Below are positions 7,365 through 13,904 of a stretch of 20,888 nucleotides of DNA, piece after piece. This DNA comes from CAYXPG01 sp964564845 (lineage in GTDB: Bacteria; Planctomycetota; Phycisphaerae; Sedimentisphaerales; Anaerobacaceae): contig CAZMCN010000022.1 in the NCBI GenBank assembly GCA_964564845.1, positions 1-20,888 on the forward strand, in the 5' to 3' direction. Position 1 is the first letter of the stretch, and every line of letters begins with the position of its first letter. The notes beneath the pieces were generated by a model. It had not been told where the DNA came from, made no database searches, and saw only the letters and a list, made by a program, of their open reading frames with translations. A program made the translations under genes and the position numbers.

Positions 7365-8771
7365 TTAATCTTCTTCTATTGCTGTGATAGTTGCGTCGAG
7401 TCCCATCAGGACGGTTTTTACGGCAGGGTCGTTGATAATCTCGTTTTGCCTTTGACTTTTTGTCTTTGGCCGGTTCGCTGAAGGATTTGTCTGCTGCCGG
7501 CCGGCACTCATTTCAAGCCTTTCTTGTCGCTTGTCGCTGGTTGCTGGTCGCTGGATGCTGGTTGCTTGTTGCTGGTCGGGTGCTTCAGTCTTTACGCCGG
7601 GAACTGCTCTGTTTTTTTTTACTGAGCCGGGTGAACTGCTTTTTAACTGTGCAAGAAGTGCATCAACGTTAAGAAAGTGTTCGCTCAAGGCGAAGCGCAG
7701 CAGTGAGGCCTCTAAAAGTGCCCTTGCGTTGTCGCTGTTTTTGACCGACCATCGCAGCTTTTCAAGGGCGGTTATGTTATAGATGAGAGCGGCGGTATCG
7801 AATTTTTCAGCCAACCGGCCGGTGTGTTTCCGCTGCTCGGCGGTCAGGGTTAAAAGTTCGGTGTCCGGCCCTGCCGATTTTGACACCATCAAATCGCGCA
7901 TAAACTCGACAAGCGAATCGATAATCTGCACCTCGCCCAGGCCGGTATTGATTAAATCCTCTACTGCATCGAGCGTGGCGGTTGCGTCGCTGTCGCCGAT
8001 TTTCCCGATGAGATTATAGATTTTTTCGCTGTTGGGACGGCCCAGATACTCTTCGAGAAGTTCAACAGTTAAAGGCTCGGCGCCGGTGCTTATTAACCTG
8101 TCCAGCAGGCTCAGGCCGTCTCTCATCGAGCCGTTCGCCATTTTTGCCAGCGGCAGGACAAAACCCTCTTCGTATTTGATTTTTTCTTTCTTGAGGATAA
8201 ACTTCAGCTGGCCTGCGATTTTGTCGGGACTTATATTGTTAAAGTCAAATCTCTGGCATCGGGACTGGACTGTGGCGATGACCTTGTTCGGCTCGGTGGT
8301 GGCGAAGATAAATTTGACGTGGCCTGGCGGCTCCTCCAGTATTTTCAGAAGTGCGTTAAAGGCCGACGTACTGAGCATATGGACCTCGTCGATGATATAG
8401 ATTTTGAACCTCGCCCGTGCGGGGCGGTAAATTGCATTCTGTCGCAATTCGCGCACCTGTTCAACGCCGTTATTCGTAGCACCGTCGATTTCGATGACGT
8501 CTATATCTTCGCCGAGGTTCACTGCGACACAACTGTCACACTTACAGCACGGTTTGGTTGTCGGCTCATCGAAGGCCAGGCAGTTTAACGCCTTTGCCAG
8601 CACCCTTGCCATAGTTGTTTTACCGACGCCGCGAGTTCCGGTGAACATAAAGGCGTGTGCAATTTTGCCGGTCTTTATGGCATTTTTAAGAGTTTGTGAA
8701 ATAGGGTCCTGCCCGATGACGTCATCGAACGTTTGCGAGCGGTATCTTCTTGCCAGTACAGTATAAGCCAT
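7365..8771 (-). CDS. dnaX: DNA polymerase III gamma/tau clamp-loader subunit
   Basis: A 468-residue DnaX. The AAA+ core is complete: Walker A GTRGVGKTT (residues 45-53), a zinc module with Cys64, Cys75, Cys78 and Cys81, Walker B IIDEVH (127-131) and sensor FATTEPNKV (156-164), followed by the lid and collar domains to about residue 370. The tail after about 380 is polar and lacks an obvious tau-type polymerase-binding domain, so the product may act like gamma. Residues 398-417 are encoded by a 7-base tandem repeat, giving a 7-residue quasi-repeat rich in Q, A, T, S and R. The start is just downstream of another heptamer array with no clear ribosome binding site. It lies in the SRP RNA-dnaX-recR neighbourhood. 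Confidence 0.96.
   Translation of the reverse strand: MAYTVLARRYRSQTFDDVIGQDPISQTLKNAIKTGKIAHAFMFTGTRGVGKTTMARVLAKALNCLAFDEPTTKPCCKCDSCVAVNLGEDIDVIEIDGATNNGVEQVRELRQNAIYRPARARFKIYIIDEVHMLSTSAFNALLKILEEPPGHVKFIFATTEPNKVIATVQSRCQRFDFNNISPDKIAGQLKFILKKEKIKYEEGFVLPLAKMANGSMRDGLSLLDRLISTGAEPLTVELLEEYLGRPNSEKIYNLIGKIGDSDATATLDAVEDLINTGLGEVQIIDSLVEFMRDLMVSKSAGPDTELLTLTAEQRKHTGRLAEKFDTAALIYNITALEKLRWSVKNSDNARALLEASLLRFALSEHFLNVDALLAQLKSSSPGSVKKNRAVPGVKTEAPDQQQATSIQRPATSDKRQERLEMSAGRQQTNPSANRPKTKSQRQNEIINDPAVKTVLMGLDATITAIEED
7523..7578. repeat. Heptamer repeat array inside the dnaX reading frame
   Basis: Eight exact-length 7-base units with consensus CTKGTYG (plus strand) run without interruption for 56 bases. 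Because 7 is not a multiple of 3, every three units encode seven residues; on the minus strand this gives related heptapeptides (DQQQATS, IQRPATS, then DKRQERL). It lies in the unstructured DnaX tail. Confidence 0.9.
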
Positions 8772-8775
8772 GGGC

Positions 8776-8817
8776 TATTGTATATTGTATATTGTATATT
8801 GAATATTGAATATTGTT
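8776..8817. repeat. Heptamer tandem repeat upstream of dnaX
   Basis: Six 7-base units on the plus strand: three TATTGTA, two TATTGAA and one TATTGTT. The array fills the gap between the stop of the S23-like gene and the dnaX start codon, so any dnaX ribosome binding site must lie within it. Confidence 0.92.
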
Positions 8818-9173
8818 TAAGGACTTCGCTTTCTTGCTGTTATACGCGACGACAGAAAAATCGACGTCAATTCTTCTCCTTCTTCAAGCAAAGACTTAAC
8901 CTGCTTGACGGTGAGTAATTTTTCATCAAGTATAAATTGCAGCCAAAGACATGATTCATCTGTCTCTTCAGCAACGACACTCATTTTCGAAATAAAACTT
9001 GGTTTAGATTGGGCGATGCAGACAGCCCTATAATTAGCAGCGGCAGAACTCGAGCATTTTATCAACTGAACCTTTATTTGTCGCCCCAAAGGCGTGTCCG
9101 GCAAAGCCGATGCCAGCTTAACGCACCTATGGGCAAACTTCTTGACTCTATCTTTCAGTTCCTCGCTGTTCAT
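8817..9173 (-). CDS. Four-helix-bundle protein, S23 / 23S rRNA intervening-sequence type
   Basis: A 118-residue, mostly helical protein of the S23-like four-helix-bundle family (PF05635 type). Marks are an N-terminal ELKDRVKKFAHRCVKLA helix, GRQIKVQLIKCSSSAAANYRA in the centre, and SVVAEETDESCLWLQFILDE in the third helix. Relatives are encoded in intervening sequences of 23S rRNA genes or stand alone; the related Avd protein serves diversity-generating retroelements. Molecular function of stand-alone copies is unknown. ATG 9173 is chosen over a TTG at 9206 because family members start close to the ELK helix and the extra residues fall within heptamer repeats. It lies between SRP RNA and dnaX and is flanked by inverted repeats, suggesting insertion. 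No reverse transcriptase is nearby. Confidence 0.85.
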   Translation of the reverse strand: MNSEELKDRVKKFAHRCVKLASALPDTPLGRQIKVQLIKCSSSAAANYRAVCIAQSKPSFISKMSVVAEETDESCLWLQFILDEKLLTVKQVKSLLEEGEELTSIFLSSRITARKRSP

Positions 9174-9198
9174 TTGTAGAAATTCGCTGCTAAGATGA

Positions 9199-9233
9199 AT
9201 CTTCAATATTCAATTTTCACTATTAAATCTCAA
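9199..9233. repeat. Heptamer repeat upstream of the S23-like gene
   Basis: Five degenerate 7-base units (ATCTTCA, ATATTCA, ATTTTCA, then CTATTAA and ATCTCAA) on the plus strand. The core CAATATTCAA at 9204-9213 is the exact reverse complement of TTGAATATTG at 8806-8815 on the other side of the gene. Confidence 0.7.
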
Positions 9234-9238
9234 AAGGT

Positions 9239-9334
9239 GGCCGGGTTTACCACAGCACTGCAGAGCGCACGCTTATGGCTGCTCGGTTCCCCGCCTGACC
9301 AGATTCACGGGCTCGGCCTGCATGGGACCCGGCC
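9239..9334 (-). ncRNA. ffs: Signal recognition particle RNA, small bacterial type
   Basis: About 96 bases on the minus strand. The ends pair (GGCCGGGT at 9327-9334 with ACCCGGCC at 9239-9246). The apical domain IV is recognisable: GGTCAGG, a GGAA tetraloop closed by CGG/CCG, then GAGCAGCC, matching the conserved symmetric and asymmetric internal loops bound by Ffh. A short T-run (CCACCTTTTG) follows the 3' end. It lies upstream of dnaX, as the SRP RNA gene does in Bacillus. The exact 5' and 3' ends are estimated from the terminal helix. Confidence 0.88.
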
Positions 9335-9344
9335 AAAAAAAAAA

Positions 9345-9379
9345 TTTACTATTGACTAATTCCAATTGACGATTTTAAT
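9345..9379. repeat. Degenerate heptamer repeat between SRP RNA and ferredoxin
   Basis: Five 7-base units on the plus strand (TTTACTA, TTGACTA, ATTCCAA, TTGACGA, TTTTAAT). The following stretch 9411-9433 contains AAATAATCAA twice. This is a weaker match than the arrays near dnaX. Confidence 0.5.
9352..9379 (+). promoter_or_regulatory. Possible promoter for the ferredoxin gene
   Basis: TTGACT (9352-9357), a 16-base spacer and TTTAAT (9374-9379), about 70 bases before the ferredoxin start. It lies inside a heptamer repeat, so the match may be accidental. Confidence 0.3.
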
Positions 9380-9448
9380 GCTGCTTTTGATGATAGGTAA
9401 TTATTGGCAAATAATCAAATAAATAATCAATTTCAAAGGAGATATATG

Positions 9449-9631
9449 ATGAAAGTCAGAATTGAAGATACCTGTACCGCCTGCGAACAGTGTGTGGATA
9501 CCTGTCCGGAGGTTTTCCAGATGGGCTCGGATATGGCCGAGGTTATCGTTGATGAAGTTCCTGCCGAATTTGAGCAGGCGGTTCAGCAGGCCGCCGAGGA
9601 GTGTCCGGTAGAGGCGATTATTGTAGAATAA
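9449..9631 (+). CDS. Single-cluster ferredoxin
   Basis: A 60-residue ferredoxin with cluster ligands in CTACEQCVDTCPEVF (Cys9, Cys12, Cys15) and a distant CPVEAI cysteine (Cys53). Cys19 occupies the non-ligand position seen in monocluster ferredoxins such as Desulfovibrio gigas Fd I. It likely carries one [4Fe-4S] cluster, or [3Fe-4S], as a soluble low-potential electron carrier. The frame extends upstream to a TTG at 9404, but GGAG at 9438-9441 lies seven bases before ATG 9449 (four before ATG 9446), so the short form is chosen. The gene converges on proC with a single base between the two stop codons. No partner oxidoreductase is adjacent apart from the flavin reductase 0.9 kb away. Confidence 0.92.
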   Translation: MKVRIEDTCTACEQCVDTCPEVFQMGSDMAEVIVDEVPAEFEQAVQQAAEECPVEAIIVE

Positions 9632-9632
9632 T

Positions 9633-10442
9633 TTACGTCGAAAGCTCTCTGCTTCTCTCGGATGCCTTCTTAATGGCTGCTTCTATCAAGGTGGCGAATT
9701 TGCCCTCTTGCAGGACTTTCAGGGCAGCTTCGGTCGTTCCGCCAGGCGAGGTAACCTTTTGGCGAAGCTGGGCGGGGCTTTCACCTTTTTTATCAGCCTC
9801 GGCTGCAAGTAGAGCTGCGCCTTTAGCAGTCTGCAGAACGAGTTTTTTGGCTGTATCTTCGGGCAGGCCTAATTTGGCGGCTGCCTTTATGATTTCTTCT
9901 GTCAGAAGAAAATAATAAGCCGGCCCGCTGCCGGAAACGGCTGTAACCGCATCCATTAAGTCTTCTCTCTCAATGACAACGGCCTGGCCGACAGACGAGA
10001 AAATCGAGATTGCTTTTTCCAGCATCGGTTTTGCCTTTTCGTTGGCAAACAATGCAGCGGCGCCTTCGCCAATCAGCGCAGGAGTGTTCGGCATAACACG
10101 AACTATGGGCCTGTCACCCAGAACAGCGGCAATATCAGCAGCCCTTTTTCCCGCTATGATGGATATGACAAGGGTATCCGGCTTTATGGCATCCTTTATG
10201 CTTTGCAGGGCCTCGGTCATATCCTGCGGCTTGACGCTTAAAACCAGAATATTGACCTTCCCTGCCAGCGCTGCATTATCATCTGCGGTCTGGATGTGAT
10301 AACGTTTTGCCAGAAAGATGAGCCCTTGAAGCCGGATATCACTTACGAAAATATCGTCAGGCGAATAAAGATTGGCGCTTATTATGCCCTTTATAATGGC
10401 TTCAGCCATATTGCCGCCGCCGATAAAACCGATTGTCTCCAT
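9633..10442 (-). CDS. proC: Pyrroline-5-carboxylate reductase
   Basis: A 269-residue enzyme that reduces 1-pyrroline-5-carboxylate to proline with NAD(P)H. The Rossmann nucleotide-binding motif GFIGGGNMAEAI is at residues 5-16. Further family signatures are VRVMPNTPALIGEGAAAL (about 118-135), AVSGSGPAYYFLLTEEI (about 168-184) and SPGGTTEAALKVLQEG (about 232-247). Length and domain order are normal. AAGGAG lies directly upstream of the start. It is transcribed divergently from the flavin reductase gene and convergently with the ferredoxin gene, so it is probably monocistronic; no other proline gene is nearby. Confidence 0.97.
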   Translation of the reverse strand: METIGFIGGGNMAEAIIKGIISANLYSPDDIFVSDIRLQGLIFLAKRYHIQTADDNAALAGKVNILVLSVKPQDMTEALQSIKDAIKPDTLVISIIAGKRAADIAAVLGDRPIVRVMPNTPALIGEGAAALFANEKAKPMLEKAISIFSSVGQAVVIEREDLMDAVTAVSGSGPAYYFLLTEEIIKAAAKLGLPEDTAKKLVLQTAKGAALLAAEADKKGESPAQLRQKVTSPGGTTEAALKVLQEGKFATLIEAAIKKASERSRELST

Positions 10443-10452
10443 TGGTTTCTCC

Positions 10453-10480
10453 TTGTCAAAATCGAAGTCGAAACTATAAT
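10453..10480 (+). promoter_or_regulatory. Sigma-70-type promoter for the flavin reductase gene
   Basis: TTGTCA (10453-10458), a 16-base spacer and a perfect TATAAT (10475-10480), 53 bases before the start codon, in the divergent proC/flavin reductase spacer. Confidence 0.6.
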
Positions 10481-10532
10481 ACTATCAGCAATTTCTCGAA
10501 GGTAAATATAAAAGCAATCAAGGGGAAGAGCA

Positions 10533-11036
10533 ATGCAAAAACAAACCGAATATGAGCAGGCAATTAAAACCAAGTACCCTGAGCAGGTAGTAATCGCCGT
10601 CGCCAGAGACAAAGCCGGCCGCGCCAATCCTATTACGCTGGGATGGACAATGATTGTATCAGGCGAGCCGCCAATGATGGCCATTGCTCTCGCGCCGAAG
10701 CGCTATTCGGTCGAAGCGATACGCCACTCAAAGTGTTTTACGATTGCGTTTCCATCGGCGGATATGGCAGATGCTGCACTTTTCTTCGGCTCAAATTCCG
10801 GCCGGGACATCGACAAATTCGCTGAATTTGACTGCGAAACCACGCCTGCAAAAGCGATTGATTCGGCTTTGCTTGCCGATGCCGTTGCCAATTTCGAATG
10901 CACGTTAGAGTCGGAAACCATTGCCGGCGACCATATAATCTTTGTCGGCAAAGTAGTCGCCTCGCACACGAATACCGGGCCGAAAAAGCGGTTATACAGT
11001 ATTGCCCCCGCCCACAAATTAGGCCCGGCAAGTTAA
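10533..11036 (+). CDS. Flavin reductase-like FMN-binding protein
   Basis: A 167-residue protein of the flavin reductase-like family (PF01613 type). The family's early pattern is present: VVIAVARDKAGRANPITLGWTMIVSGEPPMMAIAL spans about residues 19-53, then RYSVEAIRHSKCFTIAFPS, and the domain closes with DHIIFVGKVVASH. Members bind FMN and pass electrons from NAD(P)H or ferredoxin to partner proteins, or act as stand-alone reductases. An AAGGGGAAG sequence lies about eight bases before the start and a good promoter is 53 bases upstream. The natural electron donor and acceptor cannot be read from the sequence; the small ferredoxin 0.9 kb away is a possible but unproven partner. Confidence 0.88.
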   Translation: MQKQTEYEQAIKTKYPEQVVIAVARDKAGRANPITLGWTMIVSGEPPMMAIALAPKRYSVEAIRHSKCFTIAFPSADMADAALFFGSNSGRDIDKFAEFDCETTPAKAIDSALLADAVANFECTLESETIAGDHIIFVGKVVASHTNTGPKKRLYSIAPAHKLGPAS

Positions 11037-11039
11037 CCC

Positions 11040-11068
11040 TTTGCCTGGTAATAGCCACCATAGGCAAA
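11040..11068. other. Hairpin just after the flavin reductase gene
   Basis: TTTGCCT (11040-11046) pairs with AGGCAAA (11062-11068), with a further inner pairing of GGT and ACC. No T-run follows on either strand, so it is not a classical terminator. Confidence 0.4.
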
Positions 11069-11104
11069 AGGACTGAACTCAACCGTCAATAGACAATTGG
11101 AGCC

Positions 11105-11152
11105 CCCCAAACGCATTACTTCGCGTTTGGGCAACCCCCTTCGTGTTTGGGG
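11105..11152. other. Alternative double hairpin between convergent genes
   Basis: CCCAAACGC (11106-11114) pairs perfectly with GCGTTTGGG (11123-11131) over an 8-base loop. The same left arm (CCCCAAAC, 11105-11112) can instead pair with GTTTGGGG (11145-11152). Two mutually exclusive stems are thus possible. It lies between the convergent flavin reductase and sigma-factor genes and may act in termination, although no T-run follows. Confidence 0.5.
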
Positions 11153-11163
11153 AAACACTATTA

Positions 11164-11191
11164 AATTGTCAATTATCAATAATCAATTATT
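11164..11191. repeat. Heptamer repeat at the 3' end of the sigma-factor gene
   Basis: Four 7-base units (AATTGTC, AATTATC, AATAATC, AATTATT). The last touches the stop codon at 11190-11192. Part of this array (AATTATCAATAATCAATT) recurs identically at 15378-15395. Confidence 0.75.
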
Positions 11192-12881
11192 AGCCGGTCA
11201 GCAGTTCGAACTCTTCGATACTGAGCGATTGCCTCAGTTTCTGCAGTGCAATCAGTTCGATTTGTCGGACTCTTTCCTTGCTCAGACCGAGGTCGTCACC
11301 GATTTGCTTTAACGTCTTTTTCTCCTTTTTAATGGCCGAGCCGAGCAGTCCGAAATGATTCAGGATTATATACCGCTCGCGCTGGTCGAGATTGTCTTTG
11401 ATAACCTGGACCAGACTGTGGCGTGCTCGTTCGATAGCTGCAAAATCCGCTTCTGCTGTTTTCAAAAACGGCAGGATATTTGCCAATGAACCCGCCTTTT
11501 CCCTGGTCAGTTCTGTGCTTTTGCCGGATACCTTTGCATATTCTTTGGCTATACTCAACGAGGCAGTCCTGCTGAATCGAATGCCTCTTGTATAATCGAA
11601 TTCTTCGACTGCTTTAATCAGTGCAAAATTACCCTTGCTGACCAACTCCAGAAAAATAGCCCCATCGGTAGCATGTTTGCCTGCGATACTGACAACAAGC
11701 CGCAGGTTTGCTTCAATTACTGTTTTTTTGGTTGTTTCAGCCTCGGCCAAATAGTTTTCTATTTCATTTAGCAGGCCGCTGCGAACCTGGGTAAGCTTCA
11801 TACCTGCTCTGGTTACACAAGCTAAATATTTCAGATAGTTATATCTGCGGAACAGCTCGACCTCACGTTCTCGATTCAGCACAGGGGTATCTCTTAATGC
11901 TTGCAGATACTCAGGCAGAAGGGACTCGCTGGCCAACTCCAATGGCTCAATACTTTTCGAGGAGAGGGGTTTTTCCACACTGCTCGGTTTTGCGAGAATC
12001 TTTTGTCTGGAATTTTCCTCAAGGAACTCGTCGCTGGTGATAAATTCAATCTTTCTGGCCAAAAGTTCTTTTGCTCTTCGCAGCTTTATAATCCTGTATA
12101 TTGAACTTTTACTGCGATTGAATCGGCTCATCAGTTCTTCGATTTCGCATCCTTCTTTGAAAAGCTTATAAATTTCGGCAGACGTCGCCGGACTTACTGC
12201 GCCGGAGTATCTGCTGAAGATAAGCTTCTGAGGATGCTCTTTTTCGTAGTTTAAGAGGGTGTACCGGATGGTTTCGTGGGTCTTGCCTGTTTTTGCCGCT
12301 ATCCGCTCTATAATCTGATAGCGTGATGCTGTGCCTTTGGCGGCAAGTGAGAAGGCCTGTTTGATAATTGATTGTTTTTGCTTTTTTGTCAGGCGGGTGA
12401 ATTTTTTTGCTTTCTCGGTAAGGGTGGGATTTGCCTTGAGGAATTTTTGCACGGCTGATTGGGTAAATCCGAAGCGTTTTATGCCGTCATCAAAAATATA
12501 TTTCAGTGCTATCAGCCCACGTTTTCGCCAGCGGCGGATTGTTTTGGTCGAAACACCAAGTTCTGTTGCGAGTTCTTCAATGGTATAAATTTTTTGCTTT
12601 TGCTCGGCGGCGGACAGGGCAAGCTGGCCACTGAGCTTGGAGATGAAAATCTGCAGGTCATCGGCAAGCTCATCGCCTTTTATGAGCTGCTGTTCAGGCA
12701 GGTTTTTGGGGTGAAAACCGGTAATACGGAAGCAAACAAACTCGAAAGGATATTCCTTGTCCGGCTCGATGATCGCCAGCAGTTTTTCAATGGAATCAAG
12801 TTGTTTTCGGCGTTTCTTTTGAGGTGTAAAACGAAGCTGCATTAACAGTTGAGCCAAATTTGTATTCTTTATTTTTCGCAT
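11190..12881 (-). CDS. Sigma-70-family factor with N-terminal helix-turn-helix modules
   Basis: A 563-residue protein. The C-terminal half is a sigma-70-type factor: a region 1.2-like segment (PEYLQALRDTPVLNREREVELF, about 323-344), region 2 (VIEANLRLVVSIAGKHA, then ELVSKGNFALIKAVEEFDY, about 388-450), a short region 3, and region 4 with TLKQIGDDLGLSKERVRQIE (about 523-542). The N-terminal half is atypical: a MerR/excisionase-like HTH (YTIEELATELGVSTKTIRRW, about 99-118), a second HTH-like stretch (about 186-212) and a third (EIEELMSRFNRSKSSIYRII, about 246-265). In region 2.3-2.4 the aromatic residues used for promoter melting (as in STYATWWIRQ) are replaced by SRTASLSIAKE. It may read a different -10 element. 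No ribosome binding site is evident; a terminator lies upstream. Confidence 0.85.
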   Translation of the reverse strand: MRKIKNTNLAQLLMQLRFTPQKKRRKQLDSIEKLLAIIEPDKEYPFEFVCFRITGFHPKNLPEQQLIKGDELADDLQIFISKLSGQLALSAAEQKQKIYTIEELATELGVSTKTIRRWRKRGLIALKYIFDDGIKRFGFTQSAVQKFLKANPTLTEKAKKFTRLTKKQKQSIIKQAFSLAAKGTASRYQIIERIAAKTGKTHETIRYTLLNYEKEHPQKLIFSRYSGAVSPATSAEIYKLFKEGCEIEELMSRFNRSKSSIYRIIKLRRAKELLARKIEFITSDEFLEENSRQKILAKPSSVEKPLSSKSIEPLELASESLLPEYLQALRDTPVLNREREVELFRRYNYLKYLACVTRAGMKLTQVRSGLLNEIENYLAEAETTKKTVIEANLRLVVSIAGKHATDGAIFLELVSKGNFALIKAVEEFDYTRGIRFSRTASLSIAKEYAKVSGKSTELTREKAGSLANILPFLKTAEADFAAIERARHSLVQVIKDNLDQRERYIILNHFGLLGSAIKKEKKTLKQIGDDLGLSKERVRQIELIALQKLRQSLSIEEFELLTG

Positions 12882-12948
12882 AATTTGTGATTATTGTCTC
12901 GTAAATTTTCCCACAATAACCAAGTGTCCATTTTACCGGATTGGGCGT

Positions 12949-12986
12949 AAAAAAAACAGCCCCAACCTTGCGAAATTGGGGTTGTT
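12949..12986 (-). terminator. Intrinsic terminator downstream of the corrinoid protein gene
   Basis: AACAGCCCCAA (12955-12965) and TTGGGGTTGTT (12976-12986) form an 11-bp stem with one G-U pair and a 10-base loop. On the minus strand the stem runs into eight T (12949-12956). On the plus strand it is followed by five T, so it could work both ways. Confidence 0.85.
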
Positions 12987-13022
12987 TTTGGGTATTTTTC
13001 AGAAATCAAAGAAACAGGTGGC

Positions 13023-13652
13023 TTAAGCGATGAGGCTTTTGGCCACATCAACGGCGGTGGCGGCATCATCGGCATAGCCGTCGGCACCGATTTTGTCGGC
13101 GTAATTCTGGGTTACCGGTGCACCGCCTATCATAACTTTGGCTGAAATCCCGGCTTGCCGCAGTGCTTCGATGGTTTTTCCCATCGCGGGCATAGTTGTG
13201 GTCAAAAGTGTACTCATCCCGATTATTAACTGTGAGTCTGCGGCCCCGGCCTGCTCAATAAATTGTTCAGCCGTAACATCGACGCCAAGGTCGGTAACTT
13301 CGAAGCCGGCGCCTCTTAACATCATTGCGACCAGGTTCTTGCCGATATCGTGCAGGTCGCCCCGGACAGTCCCTATCAGAAACCTGCCGATTGGCTCGAC
13401 ACCTGCCCTGGCAAGTTCCGGCTCAAGCAGTTGAAGCGCCGATTTCATAGCCCGGGCAGCCATAAGCACTTCTGGTATGTATATCTCGTTATTTTTGAAG
13501 CGGAAACCGACGGTATCCATCCCTCCGATTAATCCTTCATCGAGAATCCTTTTCGCCGCCAGGCCCTCATCGAGAGCAGCCCTGGTAATTTCCGCCGCCG
13601 TATTCCGGTCGCCCTGAATAATGGCATCCGCCAATGCTCTTAAATCTGCCAT
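13023..13652 (-). CDS. Cobalamin-binding corrinoid protein, methyltransferase type
   Basis: A 209-residue two-domain corrinoid protein like MtaC, MtbC or the B12 module of MetH. The N-terminal helical cap (about residues 1-88, with EIYIPEVLMAARAMKSAL) is followed by a Rossmann-like B12 domain. That domain holds the base-off/His-on motif GTVRGDLHDIGKN (His101), then DLGVDV, SQLIIGMSTLLTTTM and KVMIGGAPV. The histidine ligates cobalt from below. Such proteins carry methyl groups between a substrate-specific methyltransferase and an acceptor. Neither a partner methyltransferase nor a reductive activase is adjacent, so the substrate is unknown. It has its own terminator downstream and is separated from csrA upstream by another terminator, so it is probably a single-gene unit. 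Confidence 0.93.
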   Translation of the reverse strand: MADLRALADAIIQGDRNTAAEITRAALDEGLAAKRILDEGLIGGMDTVGFRFKNNEIYIPEVLMAARAMKSALQLLEPELARAGVEPIGRFLIGTVRGDLHDIGKNLVAMMLRGAGFEVTDLGVDVTAEQFIEQAGAADSQLIIGMSTLLTTTMPAMGKTIEALRQAGISAKVMIGGAPVTQNYADKIGADGYADDAATAVDVAKSLIA

Positions 13653-13783
13653 TTTAATTTCTCTAAATAAGTACCGGTTTATTTTTCAAGTTTGAACTGG
13701 AATTAAACATTCTTCCGCCATCCAAAGCAAGTTATAAATTTAACTTTTTGGGCTGTGCTTTGAAAGTCTGTCTGAATTAAGGC

Positions 13784-13792
13784 TGGTATAAT
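13784..13792 (+). promoter_or_regulatory. Possible extended -10 promoter pointing into csrA antisense
   Basis: TGG followed by a perfect TATAAT (13787-13792) on the plus strand, with no good -35. No plus-strand gene follows; a transcript would run antisense to csrA. It may be a chance match. Confidence 0.25.
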
Positions 13793-13826
13793 GTTGGGTG
13801 AAAAACGGCTAAAAAGGTCGGCGCAT

Positions 13827-13863
13827 AAAAAAAAGTCCTGCTTAAAAGCCGCTTTAATAGGAC
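13827..13863 (-). terminator. Intrinsic terminator of csrA
   Basis: On the minus strand GTCCT and AGGAC (13835-13863) close a stem with an inner TTAAA/TTTAA pairing, followed by eight T (13827-13834). It begins about 40 bases after the csrA stop. Confidence 0.75.
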
Positions 13864-13904
13864 CGTGTGAGATATTTTATAATGAACCGGCCGGCCTGGT
13901 AGCT

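Noticed and set aside
8817..9173. Diversity-generating retroelement based on the Avd-like four-helix bundle protein
   Set aside because: No reverse transcriptase or template/variable repeat pair is in the window; the sequence fits the broader S23-like group.
12908..12922. DnaA box in front of the sigma-factor gene (TTTTCCCACAATAA)
   Set aside because: It carries an extra C compared with the box-like site at 18571, so it is not a 9-base DnaA box.
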